64,000 nt of DNA, taken from positions 248,001 through 312,000 of the forward strand of contig NZ_FNVQ01000005.1 of assembly GCF_900108065.1 (NCBI RefSeq). The letters run 5' to 3'. The translations under genes were made by a program, and so were the position numbers. Origin of the DNA: Marinobacterium lutimaris. GTDB lineage: Bacteria > Pseudomonadota > Gammaproteobacteria > Pseudomonadales > Balneatricaceae. Every line of letters begins with the position of its first letter. Position 1 is the stretch's first letter. The notes under the pieces were generated by a model. It ran no database searches and was not told the origin of the DNA. It saw only the letters and a program-made list of their open reading frames with translations. Below, one piece after another: positions 44,664-51,927 of this stretch.

Positions 44664-47045
44664 ATGCGAATTTTTTACAAAGTGTTCAAATGGCTGAGCA
44701 TCCTTGCTGTTACTGGCATAGTAGCCGGTCTCATCGCCGCGGCAAGCATCTATTACTACTTTTCCCCGCAGCTACCTGATGTAGAAACCCTTCGGGAGGT
44801 CAAATTCCAGACCCCTCTGAGAGTTTATTCCGCAGACAGCAAGCTGATCGCAGAGTTTGGTGAAAAGCGCCGCACACCAATAACTTACGAGCAAATACCC
44901 GAGGACTTCGTACATGCGCTCCAGGCCGCAGAGGACTCCCGTTTCTTCGACCATTTCGGCATCGACATCAAGGGTCTGACACGCGCCGCCTACCAGCTCG
45001 CCAGCAGTGGACATATCCAGAGTGGCGGCTCCACCATCACCATGCAGGTGGCGAAAAACTTCTTCCTGACCCGCGAGCGAACCTTTAGCCGTAAGTTCAT
45101 GGAGATCTTTCTGGCCCTGCGCATCGAGCAGGCGCTAAGCAAGGAAGAGATTCTTGAGCTCTACGTCAACAAGATCTACCTCGGCCAGCGCGCTTACGGC
45201 ATCCAGGCTGCCTCTACCGTATATTACGGCCAGTCAATCGAGGACTTGAGCCTGGCACAGCTGGCAATGATCGCCGGCCTGCCTAAAGCCCCCTCGGCCA
45301 ACAACCCGATCTCCAATCCGGAAAACGCTATTCAGCGCCGCAACTGGATTCTCGGCCGCATGCTGGAGTTGGGCTATATCGATCAGGCCCGCTACGACGA
45401 TGCCACGGCGCAGCCGGTCACCGCACGCTACCACGGCAGCGACATCGAACTTTCCGCCCCCTACATTGCCGAGATGGTCCGCGCCGAACTCTATGAGCAG
45501 TATGGCGATGACCTCTATACCGATGGGCTCAAGGTTTACACCACTCTCGACAGCCGCCTGCAGGAAAGTGCCGACCGCGCGCTGCGAACCGGGCTTCTCG
45601 CCTACACTGAGCGCCACGGTTATCGCGGACCGGAACAACAGCTGGATCTCGACACACTGAGCAGCGAAGAGCTGCTCGACCAGCTTGAAGAGATGCCCGC
45701 TTTCGGTGGCCTGATCCCGGCTATAGTGACTGAGGTAGGTGACAAAAGCGCTAAAGTGATCACAGCCGAAGAGGGTGAGGTTGAACTGACCTGGGATGGC
45801 ATCAGTTGGGCCAGACCGTTCAAAACCGTCAACTACACCGGTGCAGCACCCAACAAAGCCGCCGACGTACTCAGTCGTGGCGACCTTGTCCGCGTCATTC
45901 AGGATGAGGAAGGCAATTGGATGCTGCGACAGGTTCCCAAGGTTCAGGGCGCGCTTGTCTCTCTGAACCCCAAAGATGGCGCCATCCGCGCCCTGAGCGG
46001 CGGCTTCAGTTTTACACTGAACAAGTTCAACCGCGTTACCCAGGCTTATCGCCAGCCGGGATCCAACATCAAGCCCTTCCTCTACACCGCCGCGCTTGAG
46101 AGTGGCTTTACTCCGGCATCGATCATCAATGATGCGCCGGTGGTGTTCCATGATGTCAGCCTGGAAGGCAACTGGCGCCCGGAAAACGATAACGGTAAAT
46201 TCGGCGGCCCCACACGGCTGCGCGAGGCGCTTTATCGTTCCCGCAACCTGGTATCGATCCGCCTGATGCGCGCACTGGGCATCGAAAAGGCCCGCGACTT
46301 CATGCTCCAGTTTGGTTTTGAGCCTGATCGCTTCCCGGCCAACCTTTCACTGGCACTGGGCAGTGCCGATGTCACGCCGCTGCAAATCGTCACCGGCTAC
46401 GCCTCCTTTGCCAACGGTGGATACAAGGTTGCTCCCTACCTGATCGCCAGGATCGAAACCGCCACCGGTGAGCCGGTGTTCGAAGCCGAGCCTAGCCTGG
46501 CCTGCCCGGTCTGCGAGATGACCGATGCAGACCCTGAAACCTCACACGCCGCACCGCGCATCATCTCCAAGGATGGCGCCTTCCTGATCTATAACGTCAT
46601 GCAGGATGTTATCAAGCGTGGTACAGGCCGACGAGCCCTGGAACTGAATCGTGGCGATATCGCCGGCAAGACCGGCACCACCAATGACCAGAAAGACTCC
46701 TGGTTCAGTGGTTTCAACCAGGAGGTAGTGACCACTGCCTGGGTCGGCTATGACCAGCCGACAACACTGGGGCGCCGCGAATACGGCAGCACCGCTGCCC
46801 TGCCAATCTGGATCGACTTCATGCGTGACGCCCTTGAAGGCACGCCGGAAAGCGCGCCCGATGCGCCAGAAGGGATCATCAGCGCGCTGATCGACCCATC
46901 AACGGGAAAGCTGGCCTACCCCAACCAGTCAGACGCCATTCGTGAATACTTCCGCAGAGACCAGCTCCCGCAGGAGCGGGCGCGCAGTCCGGAGGAGCAG
47001 ATGGCGCCTCCCACCACCGAGCAGATATTCGGATTTGGTGGCTAA
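44664..47045 (+). CDS. ponA: Penicillin-binding protein 1A (bifunctional peptidoglycan synthase)
   Basis: The 793-residue inner-membrane protein has an N-terminal anchor helix (residues 9-32) and a glycosyltransferase domain with the catalytic glutamate in AAEDSRFFDHFGID and later GGSTITMQVAKNFFL. The transpeptidase domain carries the active-site serine in RQPGSNIKPFLY, the SRN motif in YRSRNLVSIRL and KTGTTNDQKDSWF. An OB-like insert lies between the domains. It polymerises and crosslinks peptidoglycan. A TATAAT at 44620-44625 is a likely -10, without a good -35. It is divergent from pilM. Confidence 0.97.
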   Translation: MRIFYKVFKWLSILAVTGIVAGLIAAASIYYYFSPQLPDVETLREVKFQTPLRVYSADSKLIAEFGEKRRTPITYEQIPEDFVHALQAAEDSRFFDHFGIDIKGLTRAAYQLASSGHIQSGGSTITMQVAKNFFLTRERTFSRKFMEIFLALRIEQALSKEEILELYVNKIYLGQRAYGIQAASTVYYGQSIEDLSLAQLAMIAGLPKAPSANNPISNPENAIQRRNWILGRMLELGYIDQARYDDATAQPVTARYHGSDIELSAPYIAEMVRAELYEQYGDDLYTDGLKVYTTLDSRLQESADRALRTGLLAYTERHGYRGPEQQLDLDTLSSEELLDQLEEMPAFGGLIPAIVTEVGDKSAKVITAEEGEVELTWDGISWARPFKTVNYTGAAPNKAADVLSRGDLVRVIQDEEGNWMLRQVPKVQGALVSLNPKDGAIRALSGGFSFTLNKFNRVTQAYRQPGSNIKPFLYTAALESGFTPASIINDAPVVFHDVSLEGNWRPENDNGKFGGPTRLREALYRSRNLVSIRLMRALGIEKARDFMLQFGFEPDRFPANLSLALGSADVTPLQIVTGYASFANGGYKVAPYLIARIETATGEPVFEAEPSLACPVCEMTDADPETSHAAPRIISKDGAFLIYNVMQDVIKRGTGRRALELNRGDIAGKTGTTNDQKDSWFSGFNQEVVTTAWVGYDQPTTLGRREYGSTAALPIWIDFMRDALEGTPESAPDAPEGIISALIDPSTGKLAYPNQSDAIREYFRRDQLPQERARSPEEQMAPPTTEQIFGFGG

Positions 47046-47053
47046 AACGGCAC

Positions 47054-47083
47054 CGCCACCCTGACGCACCAGTCAGGGTGGCG
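47054..47083 (+). terminator. Strong stem-loop after ponA
   Basis: CGCCACCCTGAC pairs perfectly over 12 bases with 47072-47083 around a six-base loop, nine bases past the ponA stop. It lacks a T tract directly after it, so termination may be incomplete. Confidence 0.55.
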
Positions 47084-47365
47084 CGCCAGCAATCTCTTTT
47101 AACAGCTCCAGCCCACTCTGGCCGCTTCCCTCACCCACTGCTGACCCAGTCTTTTAACGCCCCTCTTTTCATCCCTCCCCTTGGCGGACATACCAATATT
47201 TGCCTGACCTTTTTGCGACAGATCAGCCTGCACCGGCATTCAGGGCGAAACACGCCGGACGATCAATTGTCTGCACGCCCGGGCTGTTATAGATTGCAAC
47301 AGCAACGCGCCGCAAAGCGCCCAACCGCCAAGGAATCAGGCAGACGCAGAATATAGGGAGATAGA

Positions 47366-47443
47366 ATGCAACAGGACCAAAAAGCCCGCATAACCCCGCA
47401 CACTCAGCAGCTTCTGTCCCCGAACAGTGGGGCAGCATTATGA
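47366..47443 (+). CDS. Possible 25-residue leader peptide overlapping the cdsA-like start
   Basis: An ATG with GGGAG upstream opens a 25-codon frame (MQQDQKARITPH, then TQQLLSPNSGAAL) whose TGA overlaps the next ATG as ATGA. Such overlap is typical of translational coupling. The peptide is polar and has no signal or known motif. It may be a leader controlling the phospholipid genes, or chance; confidence is limited because the gene is so short. The rest of the 394-base gap (47046-47439) holds only the ponA hairpin. Confidence 0.4.
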   Translation: MQQDQKARITPHTQQLLSPNSGAAL

Positions 47444-48390
47444 TTCTGGGACTCCCCCCTCACGCCGCCGCATTGATGGGCACGGTAATCAGCACACTGA
47501 TCGTTGCATCGATCAGCTGCAGGGCGCTGGCTCTTAAACGTCCTGACCGCGATTACACCGAGCTCAAACTACGGACCCTCTCCTGGTGGTGGATGATCGG
47601 GCTGTTTTTCCTGGTTTTACTGCTACCAGAGCCCTTCACACTCGTTTTTATCGCCTTTCTGAGCTTTATGGCGCTGAAAGAATTTTTCTCCATCGTGCCG
47701 ATGCGGCTGGTGGACCGACGCGCCATATTCTGGGCTTACCTGGCTATCCCCGTGCAGTATTTCTGGCTCGGAATGGACTGGTACGGCATGTTCATCATCT
47801 TCATACCTGTCTATGTCTTTTTGTTCATTCCGATGGTGATGATCATCATCGGCGATACCCGAGGCTTCATCTATTCCGCTGGTATTATCCACTGGGGCGT
47901 CATGCTGACCGTATTCTGCGTCAGCCACCTGGCGGCGCTCTACCTGATGCCAACCACCAATACACAAGCGGGCGGTGTCGGAGCCCTGCTATTTTTACTG
48001 GTGATGACCCAGTTCAACGATGTCTGTCAGTATGTCGTTGGCAAAACCCTGGGTAGCCGTAAAATTGTTCCCAAAGTAAGCCCCAACAAAACCTGGGCCG
48101 GTTTTTTAGGCGGCGTCAGCATCATCACTCTGCTGGCAGCGGCAGCAGGCCCCTATCTAACAGTTTTGAGCCTCTGGGAAAGCGCTGTGGCCGGGCTGAT
48201 CATTTCCATCGCCGGCTTCACCGGCGACCTGGTAATCTCCGCGATCAAACGCGACCTGCAGATCAAAGACACCGGGCGCTTGATCCCTGGGCACGGCGGC
48301 ATCCTAGATCGCATGGACAGCCTGATATTCACGGCGCCCCTGTTTTTCCACTACCTGCATTACCTTTACGGCTGGGCAGGCAATGCTTGA
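47440..48390 (+). CDS. Phosphatidate cytidylyltransferase-family protein (CdsA/YnbB-like)
   Basis: The 316-residue protein has about eight helices and the CDP-diglyceride synthase signature near the C-terminus: SAIKRDLQIKDTGRLIPGHG then GILDRMD. It activates phosphatidic acid to CDP-diacylglycerol in the inner membrane. In sequence feel it is nearer the YnbB branch than the essential CdsA, so it may be a second, specialised copy. Its stop overlaps the plsC-like start by eight bases. In Pseudomonas no such pair lies between ponA and maeB. Confidence 0.85.
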   Translation: MILGLPPHAAALMGTVISTLIVASISCRALALKRPDRDYTELKLRTLSWWWMIGLFFLVLLLPEPFTLVFIAFLSFMALKEFFSIVPMRLVDRRAIFWAYLAIPVQYFWLGMDWYGMFIIFIPVYVFLFIPMVMIIIGDTRGFIYSAGIIHWGVMLTVFCVSHLAALYLMPTTNTQAGGVGALLFLLVMTQFNDVCQYVVGKTLGSRKIVPKVSPNKTWAGFLGGVSIITLLAAAAGPYLTVLSLWESAVAGLIISIAGFTGDLVISAIKRDLQIKDTGRLIPGHGGILDRMDSLIFTAPLFFHYLHYLYGWAGNA

Positions 48391-49048
48391 TCGCCTCTTG
48401 AAAGTCGGCTTTGTACTGCTAATCCTGCGTCCACTGGTCTTCATCTGGCTGGGACTGAATACCGTTAACCGCCAGTCACTGCCCACCAGGGGGCCTGCGA
48501 TTATTGCCGCCAATCACAACAGTCATCTCGATGTGATGGTACTGCTAGCGCTGTTTCCACTGAGAGATCTGCACCGCGGAAGACCCGTGGCGGCGGCCGA
48601 CTATTTTCTCAGCAACCGCTATATCGCCTGGTTCTCTACCCATGTACTGAACATTATCCCCCTGGATCGCAACGTCGACCGGCACAATAGCGCAGAGCTC
48701 CTGACGCAGTGCCACAAGGCGTTGGATGAAGACGAGATTCTGATTATTTTCCCGGAAGGCAGCAGAGGCAGGCCGGAAGTCATGGGGCGAATCAAGAAAG
48801 GCGTCTATCGCCTGGTACAGGAGCGCAGTAACTGCCCGGTCTACCCGGTGGTCATGCGCGGACTTGGCCGCGCCCTGCCACGCGGCACGGCCAGACTGGT
48901 ACCGTTCAACGTAGACGTGGTTATTGGAGAAGGCCTTTCCGGCTTTGAAGACCCTGAAGCCTACCTGCAGCGGATGCGCGCCGCCTATGCCGCACTGACC
49001 AAGCTATGCATCACCTCGAGCTGCGTCGACCGGGAGAGGAACGGCTAG
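48383..49048 (+). CDS. 1-acyl-sn-glycerol-3-phosphate acyltransferase-family protein (PlsC-like)
   Basis: The 221-residue protein has a short N-terminal helix, the catalytic H(X4)D in AANHNSHLDVMVLL and the substrate motif FPEGSRGRPEVMG. PVYPVVMRGLG follows as block IV. It acylates lysophosphatidic acid to phosphatidic acid, the substrate of the overlapping CdsA-like enzyme, so the two form a short CDP-diacylglycerol pathway. The strong bidirectional terminator follows at 49083. Confidence 0.88.
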   Translation: MLDRLLKVGFVLLILRPLVFIWLGLNTVNRQSLPTRGPAIIAANHNSHLDVMVLLALFPLRDLHRGRPVAAADYFLSNRYIAWFSTHVLNIIPLDRNVDRHNSAELLTQCHKALDEDEILIIFPEGSRGRPEVMGRIKKGVYRLVQERSNCPVYPVVMRGLGRALPRGTARLVPFNVDVVIGEGLSGFEDPEAYLQRMRAAYAALTKLCITSSCVDRERNG

Positions 49049-49082
49049 TCCTCTGGCCTCGCCCCAAACAAAAATGCACAAA

Positions 49083-49108
49083 AAAAGCGGGCTAAAAAGC
49101 CCGCTTTT
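49083..49108. terminator. Bidirectional terminator between plsC-like and maeB
   Basis: AAAAGCGGGCT (49083-49093) pairs perfectly with AGCCCGCTTTT (49098-49108) around AAAA. A and T runs on either side serve both converging genes. Confidence 0.88.
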
Positions 49109-49124
49109 CATATCAGCCGTATGA

Positions 49125-50369
49125 TCAGCCTTTGTATTTTTCCGGCAGCGGCAGACGTGCCACACCGGTATCCACCGCAGCATTGGCAACCGCGCTGGCG
49201 ATGGCGTTCAGCAGACGGGAATCGGTAGCTTTCGGCAGGATGTATTCACGACCGAACTCCAGGGAATCCAGACCGTAGGCATCCAGAACTTCCTGGGTCA
49301 CCGGCTGCTTGGCCAGTTCAGCCAGAGCGATAACCGCTGCAGCCTTCATCTCTTCGTTGATCGCGGTTGCACGTACGTCCAGCGCGCCACGGAAGATGAA
49401 CGGGAAGCCCAGCACGTTGTTAACCTGGTTCGGGAAGTCAGAACGGCCAGTCGCCATGATCACGTCGGAGCGTGTTTCACGGGCCAGGTCCGGCAGGATT
49501 TCCGGATCCGGGTTAGCGCAGGCAAAGACAACCGGGCTCTCGGCCATTTTCAGCAGATTTTCCGGAGACAGCAGGTTCGGACCAGACAGACCGACAAATA
49601 CGTCGGCGCCGTCGATCGCGTCTTCCAGGGTACGCTTCTCGGTTTCGGTGGCGAAAGCCGCCTTTTCCGGGGTCAGATCATCGCGACCGGAGTGGATCAC
49701 ACCCTTACGGTCGAGCATGAAGATGTTTTCCACCTTCGCACCCATGTTGATCAGCAGCTTCATGCAGGCGCTGGCAGCAGCACCGGCACCCAGACATACG
49801 ATCTGCGCTTCTTCCAGCTTCTTACCGGCCAGTTCAAGAGCGTTGATCATGCCTGCGGCGGTAACGATCGCAGTACCGTGCTGGTCATCGTGGAATACCG
49901 GGATTTCGCAACGCTCGATCAGAGCGCGCTCGATCTCGAAGCACTCGGGTGCCTTGATATCTTCCAGGTTGATACCGCCGAAGGTGTCAGCGATACGGGC
50001 GACCGTATCGATAAACGCCTGCGGGCTTTCTGCATCAACTTCGATATCGATGGAGTCGATACCGGCAAAACGCTTGAACAGCAGCGCCTTACCTTCCATT
50101 ACCGGCTTGGAAGCCAGCGGACCCAGGTCACCCAGACCGAGGATCGCGCTACCGTTGGAAATGACCGCAACCAGGTTGCCCTTGGCTGTGTAACGGTACG
50201 CGGCATCCGGATCTTTTGCGATTGCACGAACGGGCTCTGCGACACCAGGAGAGTAAGCCAGTGAGAGGTCTTTTGAGGTCTCAGCAGGAGTCGTCAGTTC
50301 AACACTGATTTTACCCGGACGAGGAAACTCGTGGTAATCCAGTGCTGCTTGTTTGAAATCTTGAGACAT
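49125..50369 (-). CDS. maeB: Malic enzyme (NAD(P)-dependent, short form)
   Basis: The 414-residue enzyme decarboxylates malate to pyruvate. It begins with ALDYHEFPRPGKISVELTTP and LAYSPGVAEPVRAIAKD, carries the metal and catalytic block LGDLGPLASKPVMEGKALLF, the acidic DDQHGTAIVTAAG and the dinucleotide motif IVCLGAGAAASACMKLL. It lacks the C-terminal phosphotransacetylase-like domain of E. coli MaeB (759 residues), as in several pseudomonads. It is monocistronic between a terminator and its own promoter at 50411-50439. The cofactor cannot be decided. Confidence 0.94.
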   Translation of the reverse strand: MSQDFKQAALDYHEFPRPGKISVELTTPAETSKDLSLAYSPGVAEPVRAIAKDPDAAYRYTAKGNLVAVISNGSAILGLGDLGPLASKPVMEGKALLFKRFAGIDSIDIEVDAESPQAFIDTVARIADTFGGINLEDIKAPECFEIERALIERCEIPVFHDDQHGTAIVTAAGMINALELAGKKLEEAQIVCLGAGAAASACMKLLINMGAKVENIFMLDRKGVIHSGRDDLTPEKAAFATETEKRTLEDAIDGADVFVGLSGPNLLSPENLLKMAESPVVFACANPDPEILPDLARETRSDVIMATGRSDFPNQVNNVLGFPFIFRGALDVRATAINEEMKAAAVIALAELAKQPVTQEVLDAYGLDSLEFGREYILPKATDSRLLNAIASAVANAAVDTGVARLPLPEKYKG

Positions 50370-50410
50370 TATTGCTTTATCCGACTAAGGTTGCATATGG
50401 AGAGCTAAGC

Positions 50411-50439
50411 ATCATATAGAATGCTCAGATGCGTCACAA
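50411..50439 (-). promoter_or_regulatory. Promoter of maeB
   Basis: On the minus strand TTGTGA (plus 50434-50439) and TATGAT (plus 50411-50416) are 17 bases apart. Transcription would begin about 35 bases before the maeB ATG. Confidence 0.6.
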
Positions 50440-50454
50440 CTGCACCCGAGACCG

Positions 50455-51237
50455 TCAAATTTTCAGGATACGAAGGTGCCGCCGGTCCGAAAGGCTAATA
50501 AACCAACGCTTTCGCCCTGATTGGGAAATATTTCCACGATCCACAACCCAACCGCGAATTTCCACCCTTTTACCCAATAGCTGATCCAGCTCAGCCGCCA
50601 AGCCCGGTAACTCCTTATCCACCCTCAGCACCAGGCGATCGTCGACTTCGAGCCAGACTGTACGCCGCCCGTTATCGATTTTCGTGACCTCGCCTTGAAG
50701 AAGCGCAAAGCCACTTTGAGCGACAGTTCCGGCCTCCTTCAGCGGCCCATCCCGCCAGAGCCCAACGCGCGATCTGCGTGCTATCTGCTCAGCCGCAAAC
50801 AGACATTCCGCCAGGCGCGTATTAGGAGGCAGCGCAATGGCCACTCCCAGCCCTTCTGCAATCAATCGCTCGCTGAGCGCCAAACCGCTCACTGAAAGAT
50901 GCGCCAACCGGCGGCCATAGTGATCTCTGGACTCAAGCCCCGCTACCAGCTCAACACTTTGCCCCTGCAGCCAGTTCTGCAGAAATTCCCTGGCGGCAGG
51001 CGCTCCGGGCTCATCCGCCCGACCATCACGTCCCATCTCCGGCGTATTGATGCCGATCAGCCGTACCGATTCACCACTGGCCAGCTTCAGCGTATCGCCA
51101 TCAATCACATACGCCACCTGCACGGGCGCACCCGGCTCAGGCAGCGAGCAACGCGCCTGCGCGCTTGCCCCAAACCCCAGCGAACAGGCAATAAAAAAGG
51201 CACCCCAATGGGATGCCTTTCTCTGCGTCGGACGCAT
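50455..51237 (-). CDS. Secreted thermonuclease-family (SNase-like) protein
   Basis: The 260-residue protein has a signal peptide (GAFFIACSLGFGASAQA, then RC) and an SNase domain: VIDGDTLKLASGESVRLIG, INTPEMGRDG and DHYGRRLAHLSVSG, with the arginines and glutamate of the nuclease site. About 80 C-terminal residues form a further OB-like part (VEIRGWVVDRGNISQSGRKR). It may cut DNA or RNA outside the cytoplasm. Its first codons contain the rpmE terminator, so expression depends on read-through or an internal start. The same gene stands here in Pseudomonas. Confidence 0.8.
   Translation of the reverse strand: MRPTQRKASHWGAFFIACSLGFGASAQARCSLPEPGAPVQVAYVIDGDTLKLASGESVRLIGINTPEMGRDGRADEPGAPAAREFLQNWLQGQSVELVAGLESRDHYGRRLAHLSVSGLALSERLIAEGLGVAIALPPNTRLAECLFAAEQIARRSRVGLWRDGPLKEAGTVAQSGFALLQGEVTKIDNGRRTVWLEVDDRLVLRVDKELPGLAAELDQLLGKRVEIRGWVVDRGNISQSGRKRWFISLSDRRHLRILKI
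51193..51220 (-). terminator. rpmE terminator embedded in nuclease codons
   Basis: On the minus strand AAAGGCATCCC (plus 51210-51220) pairs with GGGGTGCCTTT (plus 51196-51206) around ATT, with one G-U pair, followed by TTTATTG. It lies 17-59 bases past the rpmE stop and inside the signal-peptide codons of the next gene. Confidence 0.8.
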
Positions 51238-51251
51238 AGTACTCTGCAGAA

Positions 51252-51470
51252 TTACTTCTTCAGAGAACGCGCACCGAAACGCTTGTTGAAGCGGTCTACG
51301 CGGCCACCAGACTGAGCTTCTTTCTGCTTACCGGTGTAGAACGGGTGGCACTGGCTGCAAACGTCGACCAGCATTTCTGCATCACCCAGGGTAGAGCGGG
51401 TGTTCATGACGTTACCGCAAGAACAGGTAACTTTGATCTCTTTGTATTCCGGATGGATACCAGCTTTCAT
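51252..51470 (-). CDS. rpmE: 50S ribosomal protein L31
   Basis: The 72-residue protein begins [20 protein letters not shown] and keeps four cysteines (CSC near 16-18, CSQC near 37-40), the zinc-binding form of bL31. The tail [18 protein letters not shown] is basic for rRNA contact. The frame is open upstream to 51512, but the ATG at 51470 follows GAGG at a normal distance and fits the family length. The leader from the promoter at 51674 is about 195 bases and carries a three-unit tandem repeat; L31 genes are known to be autoregulated through their leaders in E. coli. Confidence 0.96.
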   Translation of the reverse strand: MKAGIHPEYKEIKVTCSCGNVMNTRSTLGDAEMLVDVCSQCHPFYTGKQKEAQSGGRVDRFNKRFGARSLKK

Positions 51471-51520
51471 GTCAAACCTCGAATCGTTGTTTAATGTGCC
51501 GCCACCCGTCACGTCTATAT

Positions 51521-51562
51521 TGAAAACCGATTCATGAAAACCGATTCTTAAAAACTGATAGC
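51521..51562. repeat. Three tandem 14-base units in the rpmE leader
   Basis: TGAAAACCGATTCA (51521-51534), TGAAAACCGATTCT (51535-51548) and TAAAAACTGATAGC (51549-51562) run head to tail, 51-92 bases upstream of the rpmE start. The first two differ at one base. They may be regulatory-protein sites, an RNA element or slippage. Confidence 0.6.
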
Positions 51563-51673
51563 GCCGGGCACCGCACGTTCGACAAAAGCAGCGTCGTAGC
51601 GACTGTCAGAATGACGTGCTGCTCAAGTAGTAAAATCTAGCCGATCTGCAAAGCAGATAAGTTAAGGCGGCGA

Positions 51674-51702
51674 ATTATACGCACCGCCCCAAATCACGGC
51701 AA
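51674..51702 (-). promoter_or_regulatory. Promoter of rpmE
   Basis: On the minus strand TTGCCG (plus 51697-51702) and a perfect TATAAT (plus 51674-51679) are exactly 17 bases apart. It gives an rpmE leader of about 195 bases. Confidence 0.75.
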
Positions 51703-51861
51703 GCAACTTTCGCCCTGAGACCAGAAAATAGTTTAATCTTTATACAGCAAGAGTCATCAGAAAACGGCCACCTTTCCACCGCGCTGCATCGCAGTCATCA
51801 AATCAGCAGAAGGGAACAAAATCGCACTTTGAATGAGACCCGAATCTAACAGCCTGCCACA

Positions 51862-51890
51862 TTGTGACTTGATCTCAGGTTCCCTAGACT
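51862..51890 (+). promoter_or_regulatory. Promoter of priA
   Basis: TTGTGA (51862-51867) and TAGACT (51885-51890) are 17 bases apart; transcription would start about 30 bases before the priA GTG. The region 51471-51927 otherwise holds the rpmE leader and promoter, and no gene. Confidence 0.5.
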
Positions 51891-51927
51891 AACCCTCTCA
51901 TTCAGCCCGACCCGCCGGTTCAGATTC

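Noticed and set aside
51521-51562. CRISPR-like array in the rpmE leader
   Set aside because: Units are contiguous without spacers and only 14 bases long; no cas genes in the window.
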